DNA of 64,000 nucleotides. Origin: Pleomorphomonas diazotrophica (GTDB lineage Bacteria; Pseudomonadota; Alphaproteobacteria; Rhizobiales; Pleomorphomonadaceae). A model generated the notes under the pieces. The model was not told where the DNA came from. It ran no database searches and saw nothing but the letters and a program-made list of their open reading frames with translations. The translations under genes were made by a program, and so were the position numbers. Positions 45,119-54,297 of this stretch are shown one piece after another; position 1 is the first letter of the stretch, and each line of letters starts with the position of its first letter. The stretch covers positions 1 to 64,000 of the forward strand of contig NZ_PJNW01000005.1 of assembly GCF_002844595.1 (NCBI RefSeq). The letters are read 5' to 3'.

Positions 45119-46165
45119 TTGTCACCCTCCCGCGTTCGCGACGCGCTGCGCTTCGAGCGCGTCGACATCCTCTTCGGCAAGAAGCCGGAGGCCGCCTTTC
45201 CCCTGATCGACGCCGGCCTCAGCCCGTCCGAGATCTCCGCCGATACCGGCCTCACCATCGGCGCCATGCAGGCGTCCTTTTCGGTGCGCGAGGGCGAATG
45301 CCTCGTGCTGATGGGGCTCTCCGGCTCAGGCAAGTCGACGCTGATCCGCGCCGTCAACGGCCTCAACCGGGTGAGCCGCGGCCGCCTGTTCGTCCGCGAT
45401 GGCGAGGAGGAAGTGGACGTCGCGCGCTGCGATGCCGCGACGCTGCGCCGCATCCGCCGCCGGCGCGTCGCCATGGTGTTCCAGCAGTTCGGTCTCCTGC
45501 CCTGGCGGACGGTGGCCGACAACGTGGCGCTCGGCCTTGAGCTTGCCGGCGTGCCCAAGGCCGAGATCGCCCCGCGCGTCGAAGCCGAGCTCCAGCGCGT
45601 TCACCTTGCCGACTGGGCCGGACGCCGGGTGCAGGAACTGTCCGGCGGAATGCAGCAGCGGGTCGGCCTTGCCCGCGCCTTTGCCACGGAAGCGCCGATC
45701 CTCCTGATGGACGAGCCTTTCTCGGCGCTCGACCCGTTGATCCGCGACAAGCTGCAGGACGAGCTGATCGGCTTCCGCTCCGAACTCAAACGGACCATCC
45801 TGTTCGTCAGCCACGACCTCGACGAGGCGATGAAGCTCGGCGACCGCATCGCCATCATGGCTGGCGGGCGCGTGGTGCAGGTCGGCACCGCGCAGGAGAT
45901 CATGCTCAACCCGGCGACGCCCTATGTCGCCGAGTTCGTCGCCCACATGAACCCGCTCAACGTGCTGCGCGCCGCCGACGTCATGACGCCGGCAAGCGAG
46001 ACGCCTCGCGACGAGGAGAGCGCCATAGTGGCCCTCCGCACTCCGATCCGTGAGGTGATGGCTGCTTCCGTCGCCACCGGCAAGCCGGTGCTCGTCGAAA
46101 ACGGCGGCGAGATCGTCGGCGCCATCTCCTCCGAGGCGATCCTGAAGGCCATTCTCAGGAGGTAG
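45119..46165 (+). CDS. choV: Choline ABC transporter ATP-binding protein ChoV
   Basis: 348-aa ATPase of the ProV/OpuAA (QAT) family: Walker A GLSGSGKST at 66-74, Q-loop FQQFGLLPW, signature ELSGGMQQR, Walker B ILLMDEPFSALD, and a C-terminal CBS-like tail (GKPVLVENGGEIVGAI). I chose TTG 45119 because GAGGAG lies 8 nt upstream and 12 nt after the choW stop; the GTG at 45089 lies inside choW and lacks a site. A TTG start would lower its yield. Confidence 0.9.
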   Translation: MSPSRVRDALRFERVDILFGKKPEAAFPLIDAGLSPSEISADTGLTIGAMQASFSVREGECLVLMGLSGSGKSTLIRAVNGLNRVSRGRLFVRDGEEEVDVARCDAATLRRIRRRRVAMVFQQFGLLPWRTVADNVALGLELAGVPKAEIAPRVEAELQRVHLADWAGRRVQELSGGMQQRVGLARAFATEAPILLMDEPFSALDPLIRDKLQDELIGFRSELKRTILFVSHDLDEAMKLGDRIAIMAGGRVVQVGTAQEIMLNPATPYVAEFVAHMNPLNVLRAADVMTPASETPRDEESAIVALRTPIREVMAASVATGKPVLVENGGEIVGAISSEAILKAILRR

Positions 46166-46169
46166 CCCC

Positions 46170-47069
46170 TTAGGCCTTCTGGGAGCCGACGAGACCGAGA
46201 TAATCCCAGATCACCGTGGCGGCGGCGAGCGAGGTGATCTCGGAGACGTCATAGGCCGGCGCCACCTCGACGACGTCCATGCCGACGAAGCCGATACCCG
46301 TGAGATTCCGCAGGATCGCCTGGCTCTGCCAGGGAAGAATGCCGGCAAACTCCGGCGTGCCGGTCCCGGGCGCAAAGGCCGGGTCGAGGCAGTCGACGTC
46401 ATAGCTGAAATAGGCCGGCCCGGTGCCGATCACCTGCCGAACGCGCTCCGCCACGGCCGCCGGCCCTGTCGCATGGACATCCTGAGCGCTGAGAATGGTG
46501 ACGCCCTTGCCGATCGTCCAATCCCACACCTCGCGCTGCACCGGCGAGCGGATACCGATCTGGATCATCCTTCTGGGATCGACGAGGCCTTCCTCGATGG
46601 CATGATAGAAAGGCGAGCCGTGGCCGTAGACCTGACCGAAGTTGTCGGGCCAGGTGTCGACATGGGCGTCGAAATGAACGAGGCCGAGCGGCGCGCCGAC
46701 CTTGCGTCGTAGCGCCCTGAGGAGCGGCAGCGTGATGCCGTGCTCACCGCCGATGGCAAGAAGGTGGTTCAAGCCTTCGGCCTGCGCTTCGATCAACCGG
46801 TAGCTTTCGGACAGATCACCCAGAGCGATCGTGAAATCACCGATGTCGGCGAGGTCGAGGCGCGTCGGGTCGGTCCAGAAATGCGGATGGTCGCCGTCGG
46901 TCAGCATGCGGCTCGCCGCGCGGACGGCAGCCGGGCCGGACCGGGCGCCGGTGCGGTTGGTGACGCCGATATCAAGCGGAATGCCGGCCAGCGCATAGTC
47001 TGCGCTGCGATCGAAGCGGGAAAGCCCCATGAAGCTCGGGGCAACGGCAAAGGTCGGGATACCGGACAT
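46170..47069 (-). CDS. speB: Agmatinase-family ureohydrolase
   Basis: 299-aa arginase-fold enzyme that should release urea from a guanidino compound, with agmatine to putrescine the default assignment. Manganese ligands are visible: H110 in GGEHG, D134, H136 and D138 in FDAHVDTW, and D224 and D226 in YDVDCLDP. Some family members act on guanidine or guanidinobutyrate, so the substrate is not certain. It is convergent with choV, 4 bp apart. Confidence 0.85.
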   Translation of the reverse strand: MSGIPTFAVAPSFMGLSRFDRSADYALAGIPLDIGVTNRTGARSGPAAVRAASRMLTDGDHPHFWTDPTRLDLADIGDFTIALGDLSESYRLIEAQAEGLNHLLAIGGEHGITLPLLRALRRKVGAPLGLVHFDAHVDTWPDNFGQVYGHGSPFYHAIEEGLVDPRRMIQIGIRSPVQREVWDWTIGKGVTILSAQDVHATGPAAVAERVRQVIGTGPAYFSYDVDCLDPAFAPGTGTPEFAGILPWQSQAILRNLTGIGFVGMDVVEVAPAYDVSEITSLAAATVIWDYLGLVGSQKA

Positions 47070-47097
47070 GACGCTCCTGGACGGTCTCGGCGCCGCC

Positions 47098-48495
47098 TCA
47101 GGTCTCGGCGGCCACCGGCAGATGGATTGCGGCAGTCAAGCCGCCACCGGGCCGGTTGGCAAGCGTCAATTCACCGCCATGCGCCCGAACGATCGAACGC
47201 GCCGTGGCGAGACCGAGGCCGACGCCGCCCGTTTCCAGATTGCGCGAGGTTTCGAGCCGGGTAAAGGGCGCGAACACCTCCTCCAGCTTGTCCTCGGGAA
47301 TGCCTGGACCGTCGTCGTCGACCGCGATGATCACGCCGGTTGGAGCGGCCTCCAGCCTGACACGGGCACGGACGCCGTAGCGGACGGCGTTCTCGACGAG
47401 ATTGCGCAGGGCGCGACGGAGTGACACCGGCCGGACCGAGAGATAGACATGCTCCGGCCCCTCGACGGTGACATCCTGACCCAGATCGGAAAAGTCGGCC
47501 GATACCGCTTCCACCAGCGCCACGAGGTCGGTGTTGCGCGACTCTTCGGCCGTCGCGTCGTCGCGGGCAAAGGCCAATGTCGCCTCGGCCATGCGCGTCA
47601 TCTCGTCGATGGTGTCGACCATCCGCTCGCGCGTCTCGTCGTCGTCGATGAACTCCGCCCTCAGGCGCAAGGAGGTGAGCGGCGTCCGAAGGTCGTGGCT
47701 GATGGCCGCCACCATGCGCGTGCGATCGGCCACGAAGCGGCTGACGCGCGCCTGCATGGCATTGAAGGCACGGTTGGTGCGAACGATCTCCTCCGGACCG
47801 CGCTCCGGCAACTCAGGGACGCCCTCGCCGCGACCGAGCCGATCGGAAGCCTGCGCCAGCTCGCGGAGCGGCCTGGTGATGCGGCGCACCGATAGCGCGG
47901 TGACCAGTGATACGGCGATCACAGTCAGCAAGGTCGACATGACAATCGGCCAGGCCCAAAGCTCAGGACGCGGCAACAGCGTCTCGGAGTTGAGCCAGGA
48001 ACCGTCGGAGAGATGCACGGACAGCGCCAGCGTCGGCGGCCAATGCTTGATGACTCGCCGTTGCCAGCCGCCCGGACCAAGACGGTGGCGCTGCATCATT
48101 GTGCCGCTGCCCTCGTCATCTCGATCGCTGTCGGCGAACTCGGCGCGCACCTGCCGGCCTGGGCCGAAGATCTCATCGAGCTTGGCTCGCGGTTCCCCCT
48201 CCGGCCAAACGGTGGTGGACCCCTCAACCAAGGGCCCCGGGGTAACCGAATAGGCGAACCGACTGGTACTGAGCGCGGCGAGAATGCGGTCGCGCTGACC
48301 GACCGGTGTTTCCTCGATCAGCTTGGCCAGCGTGGCGATCCGGCCGAGCACCTGTTCGCGTGCGGCCGCGTCGATCGCCGACCGCCGACTTTCGGCGAAG
48401 AAGACCAGCATGATCACCTGGGCGACCAGCACCGCGGCGATCAGCAGCACGGAAAGCTGGCCGGCAAGGCTGCGGGGGAAGAAGCGTAGCCTCAC
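47098..48495 (-). CDS. EnvZ-type sensor histidine kinase
   Basis: 465-aa inner-membrane kinase: membrane segments at about 12-34 and 180-203 flank a 145-residue periplasmic sensor with an acidic patch (ADSDRDDEGSG). HAMP follows (about 204-256), then H267 in the H-box AAISHDLRTPL, N-box NLVENAVRYG, and G boxes DDDGPGIP and GGVGLGLA. Its start overlaps the regulator stop by 4 bp. The signal is unknown. Confidence 0.9.
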   Translation of the reverse strand: MRLRFFPRSLAGQLSVLLIAAVLVAQVIMLVFFAESRRSAIDAAAREQVLGRIATLAKLIEETPVGQRDRILAALSTSRFAYSVTPGPLVEGSTTVWPEGEPRAKLDEIFGPGRQVRAEFADSDRDDEGSGTMMQRHRLGPGGWQRRVIKHWPPTLALSVHLSDGSWLNSETLLPRPELWAWPIVMSTLLTVIAVSLVTALSVRRITRPLRELAQASDRLGRGEGVPELPERGPEEIVRTNRAFNAMQARVSRFVADRTRMVAAISHDLRTPLTSLRLRAEFIDDDETRERMVDTIDEMTRMAEATLAFARDDATAEESRNTDLVALVEAVSADFSDLGQDVTVEGPEHVYLSVRPVSLRRALRNLVENAVRYGVRARVRLEAAPTGVIIAVDDDGPGIPEDKLEEVFAPFTRLETSRNLETGGVGLGLATARSIVRAHGGELTLANRPGGGLTAAIHLPVAAET

Positions 48496-49220
48496 TCGGA
48501 CAATTCCTCGACGTCGGCGGCGAAGATGTAGCCACCGCCCCAGACCGTCTTGATCAGCTCGGGGTTCTTCGGATCGACCTCGATCTTCTTGCGCAACCGG
48601 CTCACCTGGTTGTCGATCGATCGATCGAAGATCTGTGGGGTTCGTCCGGAGGTGAGATCCATCAGCTGGTCGCGGTTGAGAACCATGTTGGGGCGTTTCA
48701 GGAAGGCCGTGAGCAACTGGAACTCCGCCGTCGACAAGGGCAGCGCCACACCATCGCCGCCGACCAGCTCGCGTCGTCGGGCGTCGAGCACAAAGCGATC
48801 GAACCTCAGCCGCCGCGCTTCCAGGGGGTCTCGCGGCTTGGGCACCGCCTGGGTCCGCCTGAGCACGGCGCGGATGCGCGCAAGCAACTCGCGCGGATTG
48901 AAAGGCTTGGTGACATAGTCGTCGGCGCCGATCTCCAGGCCGACGACCCGGTCGGTATCCTCGGCCATGGCGGTGAGCAGGATCACCGGCGTGTCCGAAC
49001 TCTCGCGCAGGAAGCGGCAGAGGCTGAGACCATCCTCGCCGGGCATCATGATATCGAGCACCACGAGATCGACCGCCGCCGCCTTCAGCGCCTTACGCGC
49101 CGCCGCCGCGTTTTCCGACGTGGTGACGCGGAAGCCATTCTTCAGAAGATAGCGGCCGATGAGGTCTCGGATCTCGCGATGGTCGTCCACCACCAGGATG
49201 TGGGGCTGGGGTTCGGTCAT
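48492..49220 (-). CDS. OmpR-family response regulator
   Basis: 242 aa: receiver domain with acidic pocket D12-D13, phospho-acceptor D56 in VLDIMMP and K105 in VTKPF, then an OmpR winged helix (RSIDNQVSRLRKKIE). It is encoded just before its kinase and divergently from an EF-hand protein. A pair of GTATCA half-sites 10 bp apart in the shared upstream region is a plausible target. Confidence 0.92.
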   Translation of the reverse strand: MTEPQPHILVVDDHREIRDLIGRYLLKNGFRVTTSENAAAARKALKAAAVDLVVLDIMMPGEDGLSLCRFLRESSDTPVILLTAMAEDTDRVVGLEIGADDYVTKPFNPRELLARIRAVLRRTQAVPKPRDPLEARRLRFDRFVLDARRRELVGGDGVALPLSTAEFQLLTAFLKRPNMVLNRDQLMDLTSGRTPQIFDRSIDNQVSRLRKKIEVDPKNPELIKTVWGGGYIFAADVEELSE

Positions 49221-49285
49221 GTCGGGTACTCAAACGTTCCGTTCCCCAAGAATAGCGATCCGCCGGAAGGATGCCAAAGGAAATG

Positions 49286-49301
49286 GTATCAAGATGTATC
49301 A
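49286..49301. promoter_or_regulatory. Tandem GTATCA half-sites, candidate response-regulator box
   Basis: GTATCA at 49286-49291 and 49296-49301 repeat with a 10-bp period, the geometry at which OmpR-type regulators bind as head-to-tail dimers. Located between the regulator and the EF-hand gene. Confidence 0.5.
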
Positions 49302-49445
49302 GTCGCCGATGAGGTTACGCCTCAATACAACCGAGGCCTTTCCCGGCGAATTTGCGCGACAATTGGTGCCTATGTTGAGTTCGGCCGCCAACGGGAACCC
49401 CCTTTTCAAGCCGTGGGCGGAACGGACAAACAAGGAGAAGCTCCC

Positions 49446-49997
49446 GTGAAAGCGCTCACACTCGCAACGATTTCCGCCCTCTCGATCGTCACCATCGGCA
49501 CGGTCGCCTTCGCCGCCGGTCCCGGCATGGGGCCGATGGGCTTTGGTCCGGCTGGCGGACCGATGAAGCTGTTCGCCGAGGCGGACACCAACAAGGACGG
49601 CAAGCTCGACGCCGCCGAGCTGACCGCCTATCGCGACAAGATGTTCGCCGAGGCCAACAGCGACGGCAAGGACGGCGTGACCATCCAGGAGTTCGAGCCC
49701 TGGTTCTGGAAGCAGCACCGCGAGATGATGGTGCGCGCCTTCCAGCGCCTCGACGCCGACGGTGACGGCCAGATCACCAAGGCCGAGGCGGACGCGGCCG
49801 GAGAGATGATGATCAATCGCTTCGACCGCAACGATGATGGGGTACTGTCGGCTGACGATCGCCCCGGCCGTGGTGGCTGGGAGCGTGACGCCCGGCACGG
49901 CCGCCATCACGGCCCCGGCATGATGAAGCGGTGGATGGATCAGGGCGGTCCCGCCGAGGACGCGCCCGCCGACGAGACGCCGGCGCCCGCCAACTGA
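49446..49997 (+). CDS. Secreted EF-hand calcium-binding protein
   Basis: 183-aa precursor with a signal peptide (about 1-23, AFA-AG). Canonical EF-hand loops lie at 47-58 (DTNKDGKLDAAE), 103-114 (DADGDGQITKAE) and 127-138 (DRNDDGVLSADD). A degenerate loop lies near 70-82. The C-terminal tail is His/Gly/Arg then Ala/Glu/Pro-rich. It should bind calcium in the periplasm. GTG 49446 has AAGGAG 8 nt upstream. The divergent two-component pair may control it. Confidence 0.88.
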   Translation: MKALTLATISALSIVTIGTVAFAAGPGMGPMGFGPAGGPMKLFAEADTNKDGKLDAAELTAYRDKMFAEANSDGKDGVTIQEFEPWFWKQHREMMVRAFQRLDADGDGQITKAEADAAGEMMINRFDRNDDGVLSADDRPGRGGWERDARHGRHHGPGMMKRWMDQGGPAEDAPADETPAPAN

Positions 49998-50029
49998 TGC
50001 GATGATCGGCAAACGCTAATCGAGAAGCG

Positions 50030-50057
50030 AAGGCCGCCCTTCCCGGAGGGCGGCCTT
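50030..50057. terminator. Bidirectional hairpin between EF-hand gene and ABC operon
   Basis: A perfect 11-bp stem (50030-50040 with 50047-50057) and 6-nt loop lie between two convergent stops. The T run after it is short, so strength is uncertain. Confidence 0.65.
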
Positions 50058-50063
50058 CCGCGT

Positions 50064-51128
50064 TCAGTGCCGGTCGATGATCAAGAGGTCGTCCTTCTTG
50101 AAGGAGACGGTGGCCGCGGCGCCGATCTTGGGCAGGTCCAGTGCCGGATCGTTGAAGATGTCGAGCGACACCCGCGCCTCGCGAAGCCGCACCCGCACGC
50201 GTATCACCGCACCGAGGAAAGCCACTTCTTCCACGGTGCCGGTCAGGGTGTTGCGGTCGCCTTCACCGCCGCCAAGCGTCAGTGCCTCCGGCCTCAGCGC
50301 CACCGTCGCCTCGTCGGCGATGCCATAGGTGGAAATGTCGCGGGCCGTCACCACCGGCTGGCCATCGATCGACACGCGGCCGGTTGCCGGATCGACGACG
50401 CGGGCCTCGAACAGGTTGAGCGTGCCGACGAAGCTTGCCACGAAACGCGTCGCGGGATTGTTGTAGATCTCCGAGGGCGTGCCGACCTGATCGGCCCGAC
50501 CCTCGTTCATCACCACGATGCGGTCGGAGATGGACAGCGCCTCCTCCTGGTCATGAGTCACGAAGACGGTGGTGATGCCGAGTTCGCGCTGGAGAGCCCT
50601 GATCTCCTCGCGCAGGGATACGCGGATCTTGGCGTCGAGCGCTGACAGCGGCTCATCGAGCAGCAGCACCTGCGGCTTGATCGCCAGCGCCCGGGCGAGC
50701 GCCACGCGCTGCTGCTGACCCCCCGAAAGCTGGTAAGGGTAGCGATCACCGAGGTCGGGCAGCTTGATCAGTTCCAGCATCTCGGCAACTCGGGCGTCGA
50801 TCTCGCTGCGGTCCTTGCCGGCGATCTTGAGGCCGAAGCCGATGTTGCCGGCCACCGTGAGGTTGGGGAACAGCGCATAGGCCTGGAACACCATGCCGAC
50901 ATTGCGCTTGGCCGGCGGCAGGTGGGTCATCTCGGCGCCGCCGACGCGGATCGAGCCGGACGACGCCGTCTCGAAGCCGGCGATCATCCTGAGGATGGTG
51001 GTCTTGCCGCAGCCGGACGGGCCGAGGAAGGAAATGAACTCGCCCTTTTCGATGGACAAGTTGAAGTCGTGGACCACGGTGTTCGGACCGAAGGACTTCT
51101 TGAGATGGCTGATTTCGATGAAGGACAT
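50064..51128 (-). CDS. ABC importer ATP-binding protein (PotA/FbpC-like)
   Basis: 354-aa ATPase: Walker A GPSGCGKTT at 36-44, signature LSGGQQQR, Walker B VLLLDEPLSALD, H-loop VTHDQEEA and a C-terminal TOBE domain (about 275-354). TOBE places it with polyamine, iron and phosphonate importers. Last gene of a four-gene operon. ATG 51128 is preferred; ATG 51185 would overlap the permease gene by 23 bp. Confidence 0.88.
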   Translation of the reverse strand: MSFIEISHLKKSFGPNTVVHDFNLSIEKGEFISFLGPSGCGKTTILRMIAGFETASSGSIRVGGAEMTHLPPAKRNVGMVFQAYALFPNLTVAGNIGFGLKIAGKDRSEIDARVAEMLELIKLPDLGDRYPYQLSGGQQQRVALARALAIKPQVLLLDEPLSALDAKIRVSLREEIRALQRELGITTVFVTHDQEEALSISDRIVVMNEGRADQVGTPSEIYNNPATRFVASFVGTLNLFEARVVDPATGRVSIDGQPVVTARDISTYGIADEATVALRPEALTLGGGEGDRNTLTGTVEEVAFLGAVIRVRVRLREARVSLDIFNDPALDLPKIGAAATVSFKKDDLLIIDRH

Positions 51129-51162
51129 CGGGCGTTCCGTGGATGCGGCGGGTTGGGCCGGG

Positions 51163-51954
51163 TCAGGGGCGGGCGGCAGCGGCATTGCGGGAGATCACCT
51201 GGATGATGCCCATGCAGGCCCATGTGATCATGAAGGCCATGACGGCCAGCGCCGCCGGCTCGTAGGCGCGGTTGGCGCCGATGAGCTGGAGGTAGGGGCC
51301 GAAGGCGGGTCGATTGAGCAGGCTGGCGAAGGTAAACTCGCCGATGACGATGGCGAAGGTCAGGAAAGCGCCCGACAGCATGGCCGACCGGATGTTGGGC
51401 AGGATGATGCGCCAGATGATGGTTCCCGAGGATGCGCCGAGGCTCTCGGCGGCCTCGGTCAGCGTCCTGACATCGATGGAGCGGAGGCCGGTCTCGATGG
51501 ACCGATACATGTAGGGCAGCGCCAGGGTCACGTAGCCGCAGGTCAGCAGGAAGTTGGTGCCGAGCGAGGAGTTGGTCAGCGGCAGGAGGCTCGACGAGTT
51601 GTAGAGCCGGAGATAGCCGAAGACGATGACGATGGCCGGCACCACCAGCGGCAGCAGCGTCACGAACTCGACGAAAGGCCTGAGTTTCCTGAGCCTCAAC
51701 TCGACGAAATAGGCCATCGGCACGATGATCGCCATGCCGAAGACGATGGTGACCACCGCAAGGCCGACCGAGAAGGTGAAGGACGACTGGAACTGCGGGT
51801 CGGCCAGCACCACACGGTAGGCCTCGAAGCTGTAGACGCCCCGGAGCTTTCTCAGCGAGAACTCGAAGGTGGCGGCGAGCGGCACCAGGAAATACAGCGT
51901 GCCGATCAGGATGGCGAGCCAGTGGCCGAGACGGTCGGTCTTCATTTGAGCCAC
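51163..51954 (-). CDS. ABC importer permease (PotC-like)
   Basis: 263 aa with six hydrophobic segments and the EAA loop TEAAESLGASSGTIIWRIILP near 165-185 that docks the ATPase. It overlaps the upstream permease gene by 13 bp (51942-51954), so translation is coupled. Substrate unknown. Confidence 0.88.
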   Translation of the reverse strand: MAQMKTDRLGHWLAILIGTLYFLVPLAATFEFSLRKLRGVYSFEAYRVVLADPQFQSSFTFSVGLAVVTIVFGMAIIVPMAYFVELRLRKLRPFVEFVTLLPLVVPAIVIVFGYLRLYNSSSLLPLTNSSLGTNFLLTCGYVTLALPYMYRSIETGLRSIDVRTLTEAAESLGASSGTIIWRIILPNIRSAMLSGAFLTFAIVIGEFTFASLLNRPAFGPYLQLIGANRAYEPAALAVMAFMITWACMGIIQVISRNAAAARP

Positions 51955-52823
51955 CTTTCGCTACGCACGCGGAGCAGGATGTAGCAGAGGTTCGACAGGC
52001 CGGTGATGACGATCATGCCGAAGGCGATGGCGTAACCGAGGTTCTGGTCGTGCAACACGTCGCCGCGGATCTGCGCATAGAGCAGGATGGTGACGATGTT
52101 CAGCGACGAGCCGGTCAGCGCATAGGCCGTGGCGATGGCGCCGAAGGCGTTGGCGAACAGCAGCAGCGCCGCGCCGAGGAAGCTCGGCAGCAGCACCGGA
52201 CCGGCGATATGACGCCAGTATTGCCAGGTGGAGGCGCCGAGGATGGTGGCCGCCTCGCGCCATTCCTTCTTGAGCCCCTCGATGGCCGGGGTGACGATCA
52301 GCACCATCAGCGGGATCTGGAAGTAGAGATAGGTGAGCGTCAGCCCCCAGAAGGACAGAAGGTTGAAACCCTGGGCGTAGATGTTGAGCCCGAAGACCGA
52401 CGAAAGGAAGATGGTCACCAGCCCCTGGCGGCCGAGCGTCGCCAGGAAAGCGAAGGCCAAGGGTACGCCGGCAAACTGCGAAGCGACGCCGGAGAAGGTC
52501 ATGATGGTCGGGCGGATCCAGCGCGGCAGGCCGCCGGATACCGCCGCATAAGCGATGAAGGCGCCGATTGCCGCACCGATCACCGCCGAGGCGACCGACA
52601 CCTTGATGGAAATCCAGTAGGACGACAGGATGGTCGGGGTCCACAGCTTGCCGAGGTTGGAAAGCGTGAAGCCGCCTTCGTTGTCCTGAAACGCACCGAC
52701 CACCAGGAACAGGGTCGGCAGGATCAGGAACAGCACGGCAAAGGCCATGAACGGCGTGACCCCGACAACGGCCCAGGGCACGCGTGGACGGGGAAGACTG
52801 GCGGGTGAAGCGTTGGAAGCCAT
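51942..52823 (-). CDS. ABC importer permease (PotB-like)
   Basis: 293 aa with six hydrophobic segments and the EAA-type loop EAATILGASTWQYWRHIAGP near 195-215. Second gene of the operon, 105 bp after the binding-protein gene and overlapping the next permease. Confidence 0.88.
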   Translation of the reverse strand: MASNASPASLPRPRVPWAVVGVTPFMAFAVLFLILPTLFLVVGAFQDNEGGFTLSNLGKLWTPTILSSYWISIKVSVASAVIGAAIGAFIAYAAVSGGLPRWIRPTIMTFSGVASQFAGVPLAFAFLATLGRQGLVTIFLSSVFGLNIYAQGFNLLSFWGLTLTYLYFQIPLMVLIVTPAIEGLKKEWREAATILGASTWQYWRHIAGPVLLPSFLGAALLLFANAFGAIATAYALTGSSLNIVTILLYAQIRGDVLHDQNLGYAIAFGMIVITGLSNLCYILLRVRSERWLK

Positions 52824-52928
52824 GCTGCTCGCTATCCGGATCGACGATCGCGGAAACCGCCCCCCGGCACAGGCCGGAGGGCGGTATCGAGGGATCGGGT
52901 ACAGGCGGCCGTCAGGCCGCGCCGGGTC

Positions 52929-54029
52929 TTACTTGACGTCGGCGCCGACGACGCTGTCCCAGTTCTTGGTGATGGTTTCCTTGTAGGCCGCCTGCTCGTC
53001 GAGCGTCGGGAAGACGGCGCTGGCGTAAGCCTCGGCCGGCGGCAGCTTGTCGAGCAACTCCTGCGGCACCTTGCCGTTCTTGGCGAGGTCGTTGAAGCGG
53101 ATCGGATGGCAGTAGCCCTTCAGCCAGCCGAGCTGACCTTCGTCGGAATAGAGGTATTCCATCCACAGCTTGGCGGCGTTGGGATGGGGCGCATAGGCGG
53201 AGATCGCCTGAACGTAGACGCCGGCCACGACACCGGTCTTCGGCACGACGACGTCGATCGGCGGGTTGCCGGCCAGCGTATCGCGCCAGGACAGGAGGTT
53301 ATAATCCCAGGCGGCGATGATCGGGGTGGTGCCCTGAGCGAGCGAAGCCGACTTGCCGATTACCGGCACGAAGTTACCCTTGGCGACGACATCCTTGAAG
53401 AAGCCGAGACCGGCTTCGCCCGCCTTGGCGACATCGCCGCCGGCGGCCGACAGGCCGGCCGCGAAGACCGCCGAGATGGCCTGGGACGAGGCGCGTGGAT
53501 CGCCGGCCAGCGCCACGGCGTTGGCAAGCTCGGGCTTCATGAGATCGGCCCAGTCGGCCGGGCTGTCCTTGACGAGATCCTTGTTGATGCCGAGCGACAT
53601 CACGCCATAGTAGTCGCCATACCAGTAGCCCTCGGCGTCCTTGGCGGTCTCGGGAATGGTATCCCAGGTCGACACCTTGTAGGGCTGCAGCAAGCCCTCG
53701 GCCTTGGCCGACGGGCCGAAGCTGAGGCCGACGTCGATCACGTCGGGGGCCTGATCGCCAGTGTTGCCCTTGTTGGCCTTGATCGCCTCGATCTCGTCGC
53801 CGGAACCGGCATCGGGATTGAGCTCGTTGACCTCGAGACCATACTTGGCCTTGAAACCTTCGATGACGGCGCCATAGCCGCACCAGTCGTGCGGCAGAGC
53901 GATGGTGGTCAGCTTGCCTTCCTTCTTGGCGGCAGCGACGAGATCATCGAGCGAAGCAGCAAACGTCGGCGCAGCACACAGGACGGCCTGCGCGGCGATG
54001 GTCGACGCGAGAAACAACTTGAACGACAT
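52929..54029 (-). CDS. ABC importer extracellular solute-binding protein
   Basis: 366-aa precursor with a signal peptide (about 1-24, ending TFAA) and a type II iron/polyamine-like binding fold (SBP_bac_6-like). Recognisable parts are WCGYGAVIEGFKAKYGL, PDVIDVGLSFGP and the hinge YGVMSLGINKDLV. Metal-binding Tyr pairs are not obvious, so ferric iron is not assumed; polyamines, phosphonates or opine-like compounds remain possible. ATG 54029 has GGGGAA upstream. It heads the operon. Confidence 0.85.
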   Translation of the reverse strand: MSFKLFLASTIAAQAVLCAAPTFAASLDDLVAAAKKEGKLTTIALPHDWCGYGAVIEGFKAKYGLEVNELNPDAGSGDEIEAIKANKGNTGDQAPDVIDVGLSFGPSAKAEGLLQPYKVSTWDTIPETAKDAEGYWYGDYYGVMSLGINKDLVKDSPADWADLMKPELANAVALAGDPRASSQAISAVFAAGLSAAGGDVAKAGEAGLGFFKDVVAKGNFVPVIGKSASLAQGTTPIIAAWDYNLLSWRDTLAGNPPIDVVVPKTGVVAGVYVQAISAYAPHPNAAKLWMEYLYSDEGQLGWLKGYCHPIRFNDLAKNGKVPQELLDKLPPAEAYASAVFPTLDEQAAYKETITKNWDSVVGADVK

Positions 54030-54208
54030 GACGATTCCCCTGTTGGCCAGGCGCCCCGGCACCCGGATTTCCCACTCTTCGGCAACGGCCGGCTTCCTTC
54101 CGCAATGAAGGGACGCAAGCCTCGCGCGATTTAGATGGCGCACCGATCCGGGATGCCGCGAGCGGTCCGGGAAAGGTTCGCCGTCTCCGCGTTCTTAGTT
54201 ACCTTACT

Positions 54209-54238
54209 TATATGACAGTTTGTTGTGAGTGCCGTCAA
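54209..54238 (-). promoter_or_regulatory. Predicted promoter of the ABC importer operon
   Basis: Minus strand: TTGACG (54238-54233), 18-nt spacer and CATATA (54214-54209), in an AT-rich patch about 170 nt upstream of the first gene. Confidence 0.5.
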
Positions 54239-54297
54239 TTCTGACAGGCCTTTAGCGACGCTGCCTTTTTCGCCGCCTAACCGCTTTCCGCATTGCC

